Shown here: one piece after another, positions 1 to 12,200 of the stretch
How positions within the stretch are numbered: the stretch's first letter is position 1
How the letters are laid out: every line of letters starts with the position of its first letter
Position numbers and translations under genes: made by a program
Source of the DNA: Pomacea canaliculata
Lineage: Eukaryota > Mollusca > Gastropoda > Architaenioglossa > Ampullariidae
Length of the DNA stretch: 64,000 bases
Reading direction: 5' to 3'
Assembly: GCF_003073045.1 (NCBI RefSeq)
Contig: NC_037590.1
Location: 19,114,208 to 19,178,207, forward strand
The notes under the pieces: generated by a model
The model's input: the letters and a program-made list of their open reading frames with translations, nothing else
Database searches by the model: none
Told to the model about the DNA's origin: nothing

Positions 1-571
1 TAGACACAGACTCAGGTCCACGTGCTGCTATTTGCAGTTGCGGGTGTTTTTAGAAAGTTCTACAATCAACGGCTAACAAGTAAATCAATTCGAGTCTTTT
101 TACAATGTCCTGTTTTGTAATGAAAGTTATTAGCATGCAATAGGATGTAACAAAGGTCTACGCCCTTACTGTCATTAACATGCAATGGATCAGAAGGTAG
201 GTTAGGAGAACAATAAAGTAACCTTGCTGTGCACCTTGCAGTCAACAAAGGCTTGTAGGTTACATCTCAAAAAAGTACTTGTGTAGTCAAAATAAAGTCT
301 GCCTTGCAAGCACACAGTCATTTCAGTTTGTTACACTGTGAACAATTCGTCAATGTCTTCGAGTCGATCACATCCAGCCGTTTATTTGTTTACTTTGTTT
401 TTAAGCACAATATTGTCCGAATTAAACTTGCGAGTATTCTCACTTTGTGTTAGCGACGATCTTAAAAAGATTAATTTGACAATGATTTGAAATGCATCAT
501 AAGCTTCTCGGAGGAAAGAGTTTGAGTGAGACATGGAAACTATTCCAAAGATAACAGGTAATGAGAGAAGA

Positions 572-617
572 CAAAAAAAACAAACAAACAAACAAACAAA
601 CAAACCAACAAACAAAC
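572..617. repeat. (AAAC)n microsatellite
   Basis: A poly-A run followed by about eight units of CAAA/AAAC. It explains the K/N/T-rich open frame seen across it. Confidence 0.9.
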
Positions 618-911
618 GCGCAAAAGACTCTAAAACCAAATTAACTTACTTTGAACATCCAAAGAAACTGGACTATAGAGGGGGAGGAAAAGCACATTGG
701 TCTCTGAGATTATTTAGCGAGATTTCAGTTAGCAGAGGTCGTTTGAAGAAAACTGTTTCACAACTCAGTAATAGTTCATGTAGGAGTAATGCTGTAATTC
801 CTGGCACGTATTCCACCTGGACTGTCGTCGCCTGTTTAAAGATGGAGCAGATAAGTATGTGTCCTGCTTACAATTAATTAGCAGCTCGGGCACCTGCCAT
901 GAATGATGTGA

Positions 912-943
912 TGAACACTGAACACTGAACACTGAACACAGTG
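912..943. repeat. Tandem GAACACT heptamer, about four copies
   Basis: The heptamer GAACACT is repeated head to tail about four times, the last copy diverged. It lies in non-coding sequence. Confidence 0.85.
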
Positions 944-2632
944 CAGGAAATGGATGCTGAGCAGTTCCTACAGTCAGCGCACTTTTCCTTTTGGGGCTAG
1001 GGTTTTCCCCGGTGGATGAATGGGTTGAATTTCTGTAAATTTATCGGGTTACAGCGATCTTGCCTCAGGGATTTTTTTTACAAGAGTAGTCAAGCGGGAT
1101 GGCCTTGTGGTGAGATGGGAAAACGTGAGAATCAACTGGAATTAGATGTCGTAGTGGGTGGCTAAGCTACATTAATACGTGAAAGAGAATTTCTGGATTA
1201 AACCAGGGATAAACATTGCTAAACATCGGACACTTCTGGGATTACTCTAGAGATAAACTGGAGCATTAATGCCATACACGTAACGGGTATGTAATTATAA
1301 GGAAAAGGGAGGCTTTAAATAATAGAGTTTCATTTCCTGTTCATTGTAGTGAGCGCGAGACTGGGGTTGGTGGTGGATGACAAAGTAAATATGAGTTGCT
1401 GTTAAAATCTGTCTTGGTGGTAAACAGCCATCTGAGGCTTGCCTGCGACTCCCAATTTGTTGAAGTTTTTTTAATTTCAAATGTAAATTGCCCGTTCTCA
1501 CTTGTTGAAGTGTAGAATGACTAATGAAAGGTGCACGGCTCACTTGTGAAATGGAGACATCAAGCAACGGGCCAACGAGATCACCGTTAGCCAAAGCGAC
1601 AAAGCAGTTCAGGACATATTCCGGCAATTGCCAAACAGTTCAGTGAACCGTAACAGCCCCTACTGCAGGGTGCAGTGAAAAGGGCACTTTAGCTGAGGTT
1701 TAATTTCGTATTCGCCATGCTCTGCTGCACCTACAATTATTTGTATTCTGTTGATGGTTTACCTTTCAGCGCCCGCTGTAACAGGAAATTCATGTAGTTC
1801 GTGGGCGATCGCATGGCCACAGAAACCGCAGTCCTTACTAATGTACTGTGGTGGACTTCTACCTTGTATGCTATAGCAGTCACACAAACAATGGGTTGTT
1901 GTTCAATATCAACTTGAGCACGCACGACTCCAACAGGCAGAAGTTTTGAAAAGGACTAGCCGGGTCAAAGCAGGTCAAGTCAGGAGGTTGAGCGAGTTCT
2001 TATCAAGGACTTGAGTAACCTAAGCAGTGTATTGCGTCACGACAAGGGGTTGTTTCCTCTTACCACGAACTTGTGTTACTGGACTGCTGGCAGACGATTT
2101 CCAAGTAAACTACTAAAACGAGTCAGGTGTGTACAAAGCATTCCGGTATTAGTCACATTCATGGTTTAGGCTCGCCGAGACTAACAGCGGATCACTTTGC
2201 AAGAGGCTAAGCGTTGGTCTCGGCAGACAGACAGCAGTCCACCTATACACGTTCGTGGTCTTACCATTCCCACAACAAACTTTCACACAGCCATCCAAAA
2301 CAGTAACAATAAACTCTCTGGTCATGGAAAGAAAGACACGGTCTTATTAGTCTCTCAAACACAAAGCGGTTGTACACCTTCAGCAGCTGGTGGTCTCCCC
2401 CTTGTTCTCCCTGTCTTATCCTCCGTCTCTCCTCTTTGCTGTCGTTTGCAAACTTTGTGGCTGTATCTCGTGCTGCCAAGTGCATTATTCACTGAAAAGG
2501 AAGGAAATGGGTTATAAAAGTACATTCATAATAATAATTATTATTATTTTTAGTGGTAGTATTAAAAACCTCTCCTTTACAAATTACTGCACTGTAGTAA
2601 ATATCATGCTATTATTTAATGCCTTTTCGTCT

Positions 2633-2800
2633 AGGGTAGTGTAGTGGTTAAAACACTCGCTTGTCATCATCGTCTCGGAACACTCTATGTATGTGACACC
2701 TGTCCCCAGCCCTACATGCGCTCTGTGTTTGAGTATAACCATCTACACACAGTGTGCGGAGTGTTGGTCGCGCTAGAGAATTTCAGTTCAAATGTTACAC
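2633..2800 (+). repeat. Possible degenerate tRNA-derived SINE
   Basis: TAGTGTAGTGG at 2637-2647 fits an RNA polymerase III A box and is followed by a tRNA-like GTTAAAACACTCGC. A weak B-box-like AGTTCAAATGT lies near 2784. The spacing is longer than in a tRNA, so this would be a diverged SINE head or a chance match. I cannot define its ends. Confidence 0.25.
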
Positions 2801-4144
2801 TCACATCACTGACCAGCATCCGCGTCCTGTTGATGTTTACAGGTGCATGTTATTTGGCTGCTTGTGTTTTCTAGGGTCAGGAGATGTTCCCCTGCTCTTT
2901 GTCGGTGGACCTCTGAGGTACAACGGATGACAGCTTCTCTACGGGTGAAGAAACTCTTAGTGCTTGCGAAATTGTCCTCCGACATTGAATAAAAGAATAA
3001 TAGATCATTTGCACAGTCGTTCGTCTTTGGAGGGTTATCTCAAGACTCTCTTTCAAACTGTTGTCGAGGTGTCGACAGTTCAGCCTCTCACGCCTCCTGT
3101 ATTACATACTTTACTCCGGTCCAAAGCGCAACGGCAACATATTTTTTGAACCTGTACAGTGAGGTCCTGTGTTCATCAAAGGGACGCAGTTTGGCCGTTG
3201 AAAGAACCGAGTACCCCCTCCCTTTATTATCCCCTCTTTACCCCTTCACAGCATGAAACCACCGTTGGAATATCTAAAAAAAAAAAATGTTTGATGTCGG
3301 ATAACTTGATATGATGGAAAGAGCTGAGTTTTACACGGTAGGTGCTGCAGTTATTCACTTTTTCTTATCACACTTCAAGAGTTTTGTGTTTTGCAAGACA
3401 ATGAAGATAGGTACAGTCAACCCGACTTGAAAAGAACCTTAAAGTTTATGGTACCTTGGTCGCAGTTTCACCTCTGTCTAGACGTGCATAGTGATGTCTG
3501 TAGGAGTGTTTCTCAAAAACGGAATTTGGACGGGGTTGGAATTTTTCCATTTTGCCTCTTGAATATTTATGTACTTGAGCAAATAATTTCCTTACCTGCT
3601 GTCTTAAACAAATAAAAAATCAGCTCTTTGATGTCCGTGAGGCCGAGGACAAAAGTGTTATGCGAGCCACAACACGTGAACCTGAATTCCTCTTGCTTCT
3701 AAAAACAAGTCTTTGCGTCCTCAGTAATGAGATTTTCGTGGCACCGACAATCTCACAAAGGTCCTTTATCGTCATTTTGTCTCTTTTACTAAGATTTTAT
3801 TCAAAGGTTCATTTACCATACTAAACAAGATGTACATAAGTTATGCAAATCTACTATTAACTACTTACAAAATTTGTTGTTTTTTTATCATCTTTAACGA
3901 CAAAACATATAAAAATGACAATAATCAGATCAGCGCATTGGAGAGATATTTATTCAAAGACTTACATGCCAGATTGTTGATTGCAATGTTGATAAATGTA
4001 ACAATAAAACATGACATTCATTTTAGATGGTTCTGATTGACATCTTAAACAAAATGTTACCACTTCTCTCCTTCGGCTGTTTTGTCTTTTCTTTTGGTTT
4101 TCTTTTAGTGCTGACATACTCAGGACATCTTAAAAACAATGTCC

Positions 4145-4150
4145 TTTATT
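4145..4150 (-). terminator. Candidate polyadenylation signal of propeller-globin gene
   Basis: AATAAA on the minus strand, about 170 bp past the stop codon at 4316. Further copies lie at 3949-3954 and 3796-3801, so the 3' end is not fixed by sequence alone. Confidence 0.45.
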
Positions 4151-4315
4151 TTTTGGTTCCTGAATTGCCAACCAGCTAAAAATAACTTTCTCTTCACATG
4201 AAACTTACTTGAATGTAATTGTTAAAACCGGATGAATGAAAAAAGGATTACAAGGCTTGGAATAAAAAAACCACCGTAAGAATAAGACCTTAAGTGACGA
4301 CGGATACTACTTGCT

Positions 4316-4465
4316 TTATGGCACTGGTCCCTGTCGTAAGCCCTCGGTGAACTTTCGACTCATGGCGCCAAGGAACACTGTCCACGCCTCCCTCGTCGCT
4401 TGATCAAATTTTCCTCTGGCCGACAACGACAGGTCTAAGGCATAGATGATTGCATTGGACATGGT
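4316..4465 (-). CDS. Propeller-globin exon 14, globin domain 2 helices G-H and stop
   Basis: Acceptor TTCCCAG, phase 0. Encodes TMSNAIIYALDLSLSARG then TREAWTVFLGAMSRKFTEGL, close to the domain 1 G-H segment, and ends GPVP with TAA at 4316-4318. Confidence 0.9.
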   Translation of the reverse strand, partial: TMSNAIIYALDLSLSARGKFDQATREAWTVFLGAMSRKFTEGLRQGPVP

Positions 4466-7400
4466 CTGGGAAAAAAGCCGAGGAAAAGTTTATCAGAATA
4501 ACCCTGATTTATCTTAACTCTTTGTTTCTTAGATATTTGTTATGATGTAAGAAATACAAAAAGTTAAAATCGCACACACAAGCTTAATATATTTATATTT
4601 ATGTCGTTTTTTAATAAGCAAAAGCAGTATATATAATATACATGGAGAAGACTTGAAGAGAGAGAGACGGATGGAGAGAGAAATAAGTCACGGATAAGGT
4701 AAAAGGGGAAAATAGTTGGAAAATAGAAATAGGGGAAGCAGTTTACGGAAAGAAAAATACAAATACATCATGCCAACACCACTAGGTTCTGCATTCTCGC
4801 TGTACTTACCATGATGTACATTTGTTTGACCCCGTAATTAGCGTGCCTGGAGCCGACACTTTGCATCATCTGACCCGCGGCATCGAGGTTGGGCAGGAGG
4901 TCCACGACTGACGTCATCGCGGCCTTGAACTTCTTCACGTGGGTCTGCATGGCGGTGTTCAGCAACAGGTTGTCTGCGTCCGACTTGGCAGACTCCACAA
5001 ATGAAAAGAGAGAGGCTATAGGCGCTTCCTTCTGGAACAGACTGTAAACAACCAAAAAAACATTTTAAACAGTCATTAAAAAAAACTACCACGCAATGGT
5101 TGTGCAACTCGTCATCTGTAAACCTGTTTAAACAATATTTCCATGATCTTTTCATGCGATGACCAGCTCCTGTATAAAATTGGTGAATGTTAGAATTGGA
5201 GATGTATTTAATTTAAGCTTATTTGTGTAACTTGAAAACTTGTAAATAAACTTAGAGGTTTATATGTCAAAGCTTAATCTCATCATCGAAATGATCTGTT
5301 GTAATGTTGAACAGTGATCACTAAACATTTATGGAATTAAACTTAGGTGAAAGCAGCAGTTATGAAACAAAAGAAGTAGAAAGAAAGTGAAGACTTGCTT
5401 GTCGAATAAGATAAGTCAAATCCTGAAGAGCACCGGCGCCAGACACTATGTCGGTCCAAGAGGTTTTGACCAGCTCCATCTGCTGAGTGGTAGGAAGGAC
5501 CGAGAGTTCAGCTTCCAGACCTTGTCTGAAATTCCTGCCAAGCATGTCCAGCACACTTCTCCAAGCGTTCTTTTCCGACTGGTTGAAGCCACTCGGTGAA
5601 AGCTTGGTTTCCACGGCGTAGAGAATGGCGTTCAGCATGGTCTTTGCAAGGAGCAACAACAGTTAATTGAAAACGACTGCATGGAGCGATTCGTGCGTGT
5701 TTTAATTTAGTTTTTGTGGATATGCTTTCATTGGAATAGCTTAATGCATGTTTGTATTTATACCATGTGTTTTAAATATGCACGAATGGAAGTCTAGTGG
5801 CGAGCATGTATTATGTATGATGATGTTGTACCCCTGTGAAAATGGACTAGAAGCCTGAATCATTAAAAATATGTATCGTATCGCATTCCATGTTTACCTT
5901 TTAATTTAGAATTATTTTATTTGAAACTATAATTGACTGTGCCATCGTCCTTCCACACAACCGTCCTTCTCACCTCCTCCCACTGGCGGGTGACGCCGTA
6001 GGTGGCGTGACGAGCGCCGTGGCTGCGGATGAGAGAGATGAGAGCCTGCGGCTGGTCCAGGAGCTGAAGCGTGGCGTTCACTTCGCTCATCATCATCGTC
6101 ACCACCTTCTGAAGGTCCTTGTTTGCTACCAAGGAGTCCAAGTCCGTGCTGTTCACATATCGGAAAGCCTGCATCGCCGTTGGTACCATCTGGAACATCC
6201 TAGGAGGAAGTTCTAATTATTTAGCTTTAATGTCCAAGCAGTGACAAAACAAGAACAATCTAGCAACATAGAAGTCTTTTAAATTACAAAAAGGCCAAAT
6301 TAAATGTTCTTTGTCACGACTGTCAAAACCACGCTCTTGGGACTTAAAAACATTCTCAGATCGTTCTACTTACTCTCAAAACCAAAAGTGCATCCCTGCT
6401 TTAAGCATGTCTCCAAAACCACGATAAACATTTTCACTTCACCTATCACAAACAGAAGTGTAGGGTAATCATACAGTAGGCCTTTGGTTATATTTGTTTG
6501 TAAGTGATTGTGTATAATGCTTTGATTTATGCAAGTAAACACACAAGGCTTAGCTACTAATAATTAAGAGATTATTTATCGAACCTTAGTTGGACACCCA
6601 TGTGACTCAGCGTCAGTGATGGAAGACATGGACTGTTCTTTGACCCGAGTTGTCCTTCTGATATGCTTTCTTTTGGTTTGACTATAGTCACGTGCTACAA
6701 AAGTAAGCTGAGCTGTACCTTGACAACAGCTCCTGTTTTACCTCTGAAAAATCGCAGAAAACTCTGTCGTCAGGTTCGGGCTTTCTAGGAACCTCTGCCA
6801 TGTGGATTGCACTAAGGCCACCTCCATGGGACCGGGCAGGCCAATGAGATCCCTGACACGACAGAGAACATGTACTTTTATAATGATTGTAGAGGACGTG
6901 CACAAAAGCACACATACTATAAAGGAGAATAAAATAAAATTATTTTATTGAACATTCACAGACCTAAGGTCAGAGTTCACGTACGTCACAGCACGTCACT
7001 GACTTCTGCACAGACCTGAGAGTCTGGACCTCGGCTTTGGCGTTGCTGTTCGTCTCCTCCATCTTCTTGGCATCGATTTTGGCGAAGACCAGCTGCCGCA
7101 CCAGCTTGATGACGGCGTCTTTGATGGTCTGCAGTGGCAGCTGGTCCATCGTCTTGCGCACTGTTTCCAGAAGTCTGCCCAGCGCAGTCGTGAAGGAGGA
7201 ATCAGCCGGCGGGGTCACGGTGGTCGTTTCTATGGAAACAAAAGAAGAGTCATAAGAAACTAATGAGTCATCTGTGCCAAGTAGATTGGATATCGATGTG
7301 ATCGATGCCCACCCTCCGAAAAATCGCGGATGTGGATGGGGCAAGGCCTAGGTCAGTAATTTTTTCAAAAGAATTGTTTTTAAAACTAGACTTCAAAGAC

Positions 7401-9205
7401 ATCTACCTGGAGAAGGGAAAACCGTTAGCGGCAGTCTGCCAACGTAGGGTTGATCAAAGGAACCAATGTAGAGGATTCCATTCTCCTCTGCCACCTCGCT
7501 GACAGAATGGAAGACGGTGCCATTGGGATCCTGTAGACTTCGAATGATGTTTCCGTCAGCGTCCAGTTCTACGATGATACCGAACTTTGAGGCCTGTGCC
7601 ATTATCTCTTCAGGGGTCATCTGAAAATAATTATAAATCATTCGATGGGGAGTTCAGGAATCCGTTGCAGAGTACTAATGTAGACGTAGAACATTTGAAA
7701 TAAATACAGAAGTTGATCACATGAGGATGATAAGCTTGGCACATAAATAAGAAATTTTGGAGAGAGAGAAAGTAAACATGTCCCACAGTTTGCTATTCTC
7801 CTGCAATACATTTTCTCTCGTCCCGAGTTTGATGCTCAATTATACTAAGGTTAATTTTATAGATACGGCTATGAAACACAAAGTAAAATTTAGCTCTTGT
7901 TTCCTTTTACTACTGATTGTCTGATTTTCATGCGTAATATGAGAACTGAATCCAAAAATTAAAAAGTAGCCTTAAATACACAGCTCACATGCACATAGAT
8001 TTGTCCGCCATGCAGTTTAATTAGCATGCAAAAAATTTCGACCTGTGGGCTTATATATATATAGACGGATGTCACTGTTTACTTTCGCTCCGATCCAATC
8101 ACCAAATATTATTGAAATGACTTATTTTTACACTCGCTCTCCCTTGCCCCCACCCTGACGAAACAGCGAAGGCAAGAAAGAAACCAGATTTCCATTTCCA
8201 TATCAATATTCTTGATTATCATATGACCATAGATGACGAGACTACTTTCTTTGTAATTATGTTTGTAAATGGCTCATCGATTATTAAAGGGAGAGAACTC
8301 GTTTGGCTTCCTACATTTTCATAGCTTTTCTTGTCTCTTCCTATCCGATAACAGTCTTTAGCAAACAAACAAAAGTAAAAAGCAATTATCCTTAAAACAT
8401 TGTAATTGTTTCTCTCTCTCAGTTTATATTTTACCAATACTTCCACTTGCATGATCATGTGGTCACGTGATCCGGAAAAAAGACCAATCGCCAGAGAATA
8501 ATATTTCTGAACTGTCTCATCAGGTCATGTCTCGGTGAAACAGGACTCTTAGTCAGTATATCTCATTAACTAGAGACCTAATATTTTCTTTAGAAATTAC
8601 AATTAATTAGTTTGTTGATATTACCAGCATGCAACTAATTCACGATAAAATAAAATCATTAAAAATAGGTTTATTCATCAGGATATGAAAATGCTGAGTT
8701 ACCTGCATGATAATAGCTCGCACATGCGGCTGGTCGCCGTAGGTGTCCAGTATAGACGGCATGTCGGCATGACGCCCGCGGGACAGCGCCACCCAGTACG
8801 TGCCGCGGGGAGACAACCGTATATTATCCACAAAACCAGGCAGATTTTGAGCGAAGACATCCAGACTTCCTCTCTTGTCCGGTGGAGCTGATTCCAGCCA
8901 AAGTCTGGAGTCAGCAGTGAGATAAATAATACAGGTGAAGTTTTGGCTTCTTGTGGTCAGTCGGGAGAAAACAAACACTTCAGGGGAACATTTCAAACTA
9001 ATTTTCACCAGTGTCTTAATAGACGAATTTAAAACAGTAGACGTTGGTTAAAAATGATGTAGTCTCTGGCTACCCACAACATTCATGGTGATTTAGAAAA
9101 ACCCAGAATATGAGGTCACGTGCCCTCCCTTTCTTAATCAAGTTCTTTCTATTTTTGTGCTGAATATGTTAGTGTTTAAGTGTGCGTGTGCGTGTGCGTG
9201 TGCGT

Positions 9206-9286
<81 letters not shown>

Positions 9287-12200
9287 TCACCTGAGAATTC
9301 TACACCGAGAGCCTTCAGCAACGAGCACAAATGTCTCATCCGGCCCAGTTGTACCCCGTTGGGGAAACCGAGGTCGGACACCAGTTCCCTTAGTCCCGTT
9401 GAGTCCAACCTGAAGAGTCTGAGATAAAAAAAAAACAAAAACTTTTTTTTTTCTATTTACAGAATTATTATCTGTTTTATGTAGCGCAGTAAATTTACTG
9501 TCATCCCCTTTTTCAGATTTAAATATTTTTTACAAAGATTTCAACGTTCAATTTGGACATTATATTATATTTTTATTGTCATAATTTTTATTAACATAAT
9601 TTTAAAAATCTTATAGACACAATTAAAAAGATATACATCCATAAAGCAACAAAAAAATAGTACTCTTTTAAATCTCACATCACTGTTATCATTATTAAAA
9701 ATAAGACAAAGATTCTCTATGTTAGCTTTTCTATTTTGAGAAATGTATCTTACCGACCTGAATTTTTATTTAAAATTTCCTTTCGTATTTGGACTCACTA
9801 AAGGGACAAAAATCGTCTAGCTTTATTCTTTCGAACCTGCCAGTTGTCTCTCCTTCAATGATTATCTTGTGGTAGTCGCTGCGCCCGTATTTTGATGACG
9901 AGGATGTGAAGTAGAGGGCTCGGCCGTCTTTGGTGATGGCTGCATCGTTGATGAACTTGACTGGTTTATTGTTCACCAACCTGGTCTTGGAGTCAATGAG
10001 AAGCTGGTATCTTCCTGTGGCGATGACAACGACACGGTTACATCACACAGGGTCCCGCAAGTATGCTTGCATACCATGGATAGGTAGGATCACCACAAAA
10101 AAAATCTATCGTCTGACCTTAACAAAGATTCATAAAGGGTGTTTACGAAGACATTAGAGACAAGAAAAACCTTTGATTCCAATTAAAAGACCTTCCCATC
10201 GAGCATCTTACCAGTTCGAGGGTCAATCTCATAAATTCCGTTGTAAGCGTTGGCTACTATCAAGTTTCGTCTGTTGTTTACTCTCATGCCAAGAGGTCTG
10301 CCACATACGTCACCTTCCTGACCTGTAAATATTAAGTCGTAAACATGAATGTGTAAATAAAGCAATATCCCAGTTATCTGAATTTACAGATTAAAAAATG
10401 GTGGGGTGGGTCACAATCAAATGTTTGTACACCACAAAACATACAACAAAACATGCGAAAAACTGAGCTTAACACTATCTTACGCCTTCTTTTATCATCA
10501 GTGGTAGACTGGGTACCCTGGGTAGGCAGGAGATGGGGAGAAATAAGGCAGATGACAGAGCAGGCCTTGAACCGTCGGCCTTCTTCACTGAAGTGAAGCT
10601 TACTAACACAAGCCTTACATAGAAATCAATCTACTTTTCGGAAGAACACAACTGTCATTACAATGGCAGAGAATATAAAATCTCTGTTCAAAGGCACCTA
10701 CACCAGAATACATCTCAGCATCCACAATCACCTCCACCATTACCTCTGCAGAATAATAATAATGAGAAGGCGAAGAAGAAAAGAAGACAGCGAATTAACT
10801 TTGCATGTCACAAATCCTACTTGACTATGCAAGAAAGTAATGGCTGGTCGTGTGTGACAACACCACGTGGAACGTGTGACGAACGACATGTCAGGGACAC
10901 TGAGAGAATTTTATGTTCAGCCGCCGTGACAGAGGCTTGTAGCGACAGACAGCACGACACGTGAGCCAGCCATTGTTGAACCCTGTGTGTGAGTGAATGT
11001 GTTTGTCAGTGTGTTGTTTGGAAGGTGGTAGAGTGCGAGAAAGGTTGAGACAGTACAGAGGCGTCCTCCCCATCTTAATCACACCGACAAAGCAACTATG
11101 TACCTTGTAGTGATCTGGCCAATAAAAAATCTGTTATTTTAGACATCAACCACTATGTACGTATCATAATTTCTCTCTGTTTTATTGCCTTAATTAATGT
11201 TATGTTTTAGTTCTACTAATTAGTCCGAGTCTCTTGTACTTACCAACCTCCCCTCACCTTTGCTTCATATCGTATATTTTGTTGTCGTATTAACACCCAA
11301 GGGAAACGTTTCGCAATCTGTGCTAATTCATATGTTTATTATTTTCTTTTGATAAACTCAAAATAAAACTAGATATAAATTATAAATTTGTGAACATGGT
11401 TTGATCGACAAATTGAAGCTACAAAGCGGTTCGATAATAGATAGTGAGGGAATTCTAAAAATGAAAAGGATTTCAGAATAAATTGTCTTACCGCAGACAT
11501 AAGAATTTCTAGGAAAAAGCGTGTTCACCACCCCTTTAGGTGTCACCTCCACCACCAGGCCATTGGACACCCCAGTGTAGATATAACCTGCAAAACCCAT
11601 ACTTATACACAACAGTTCAGCAAACAAGGAAACAAAGAAACCGCCAAATAAAAAAAAATAAAATAATAATAAAAGATATTTGAGGGAATGGCTTGACAGA
11701 GAAACAAACATAAAGACATTTAGACCACTGAACGCATATTTGCAGATTATTTTTGTACACAAACACACTTGTGGACGTAAACACATTTTCTATGCTTGTC
11801 CACCTTCTTCTAACTGACGGCCCGCCGTCTCTAACAAAGTCTAGAATGAGTTTTTTTTTCTCTCTCTCTCTCTTCCTCCTCCCCTCAAGAAGCAAGCTGT
11901 TAGATTAACTGGAGCCAGTCTTGTAGCTTTTTTTACAGCATTGTGTTGCACGTACCATCAACAACCACCAGTGATTCAGGACCCTTCACCTTGCCCACCG
12001 CGAACTTCTCGGCCTGAGCCAGGTACGTGTTTTCTGCCAGTGGTCCTGTCAGCGTGGGCGGACTCGGTAGTCTGTGTAACGAATGTATTTTGGTGACAAC
12101 AGGGACAATTCTCCATTACTGGTTTTTGGATACAAATTTTATTGTCATAAAGGCGCAAGTAAACTACTGAATCTCTCTCTCCCTCGAACCTCCTCTGTAA

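Larger units (their letters stand above)
1..4144. other. Intergenic stretch, no gene recognised
   Basis: I see no conserved protein or convincing splice pattern on either strand. Contents are simple: an AAAC-type repeat near 572-617, a 7-bp GAACACT repeat at 912-943 and a possible degenerate tRNA-derived SINE near 2.63-2.80 kb. Open frames here are short, begin at arbitrary codons and have low-complexity translations. The right end is the 3' flank of the minus-strand propeller-globin gene. Confidence 0.6.

Noticed and set aside
6742-6827. Separate globin gene starting at the Met at 6827
   Set aside because: Sequence before that Met is homologous to the interdomain linker and is in frame with the upstream linker exon by phase; kept only as an alternative.
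9180-9427. Cys/Val and Arg/Val repeat frames
   Set aside because: Translations of the dinucleotide microsatellite and the reverse of propeller exon 6.
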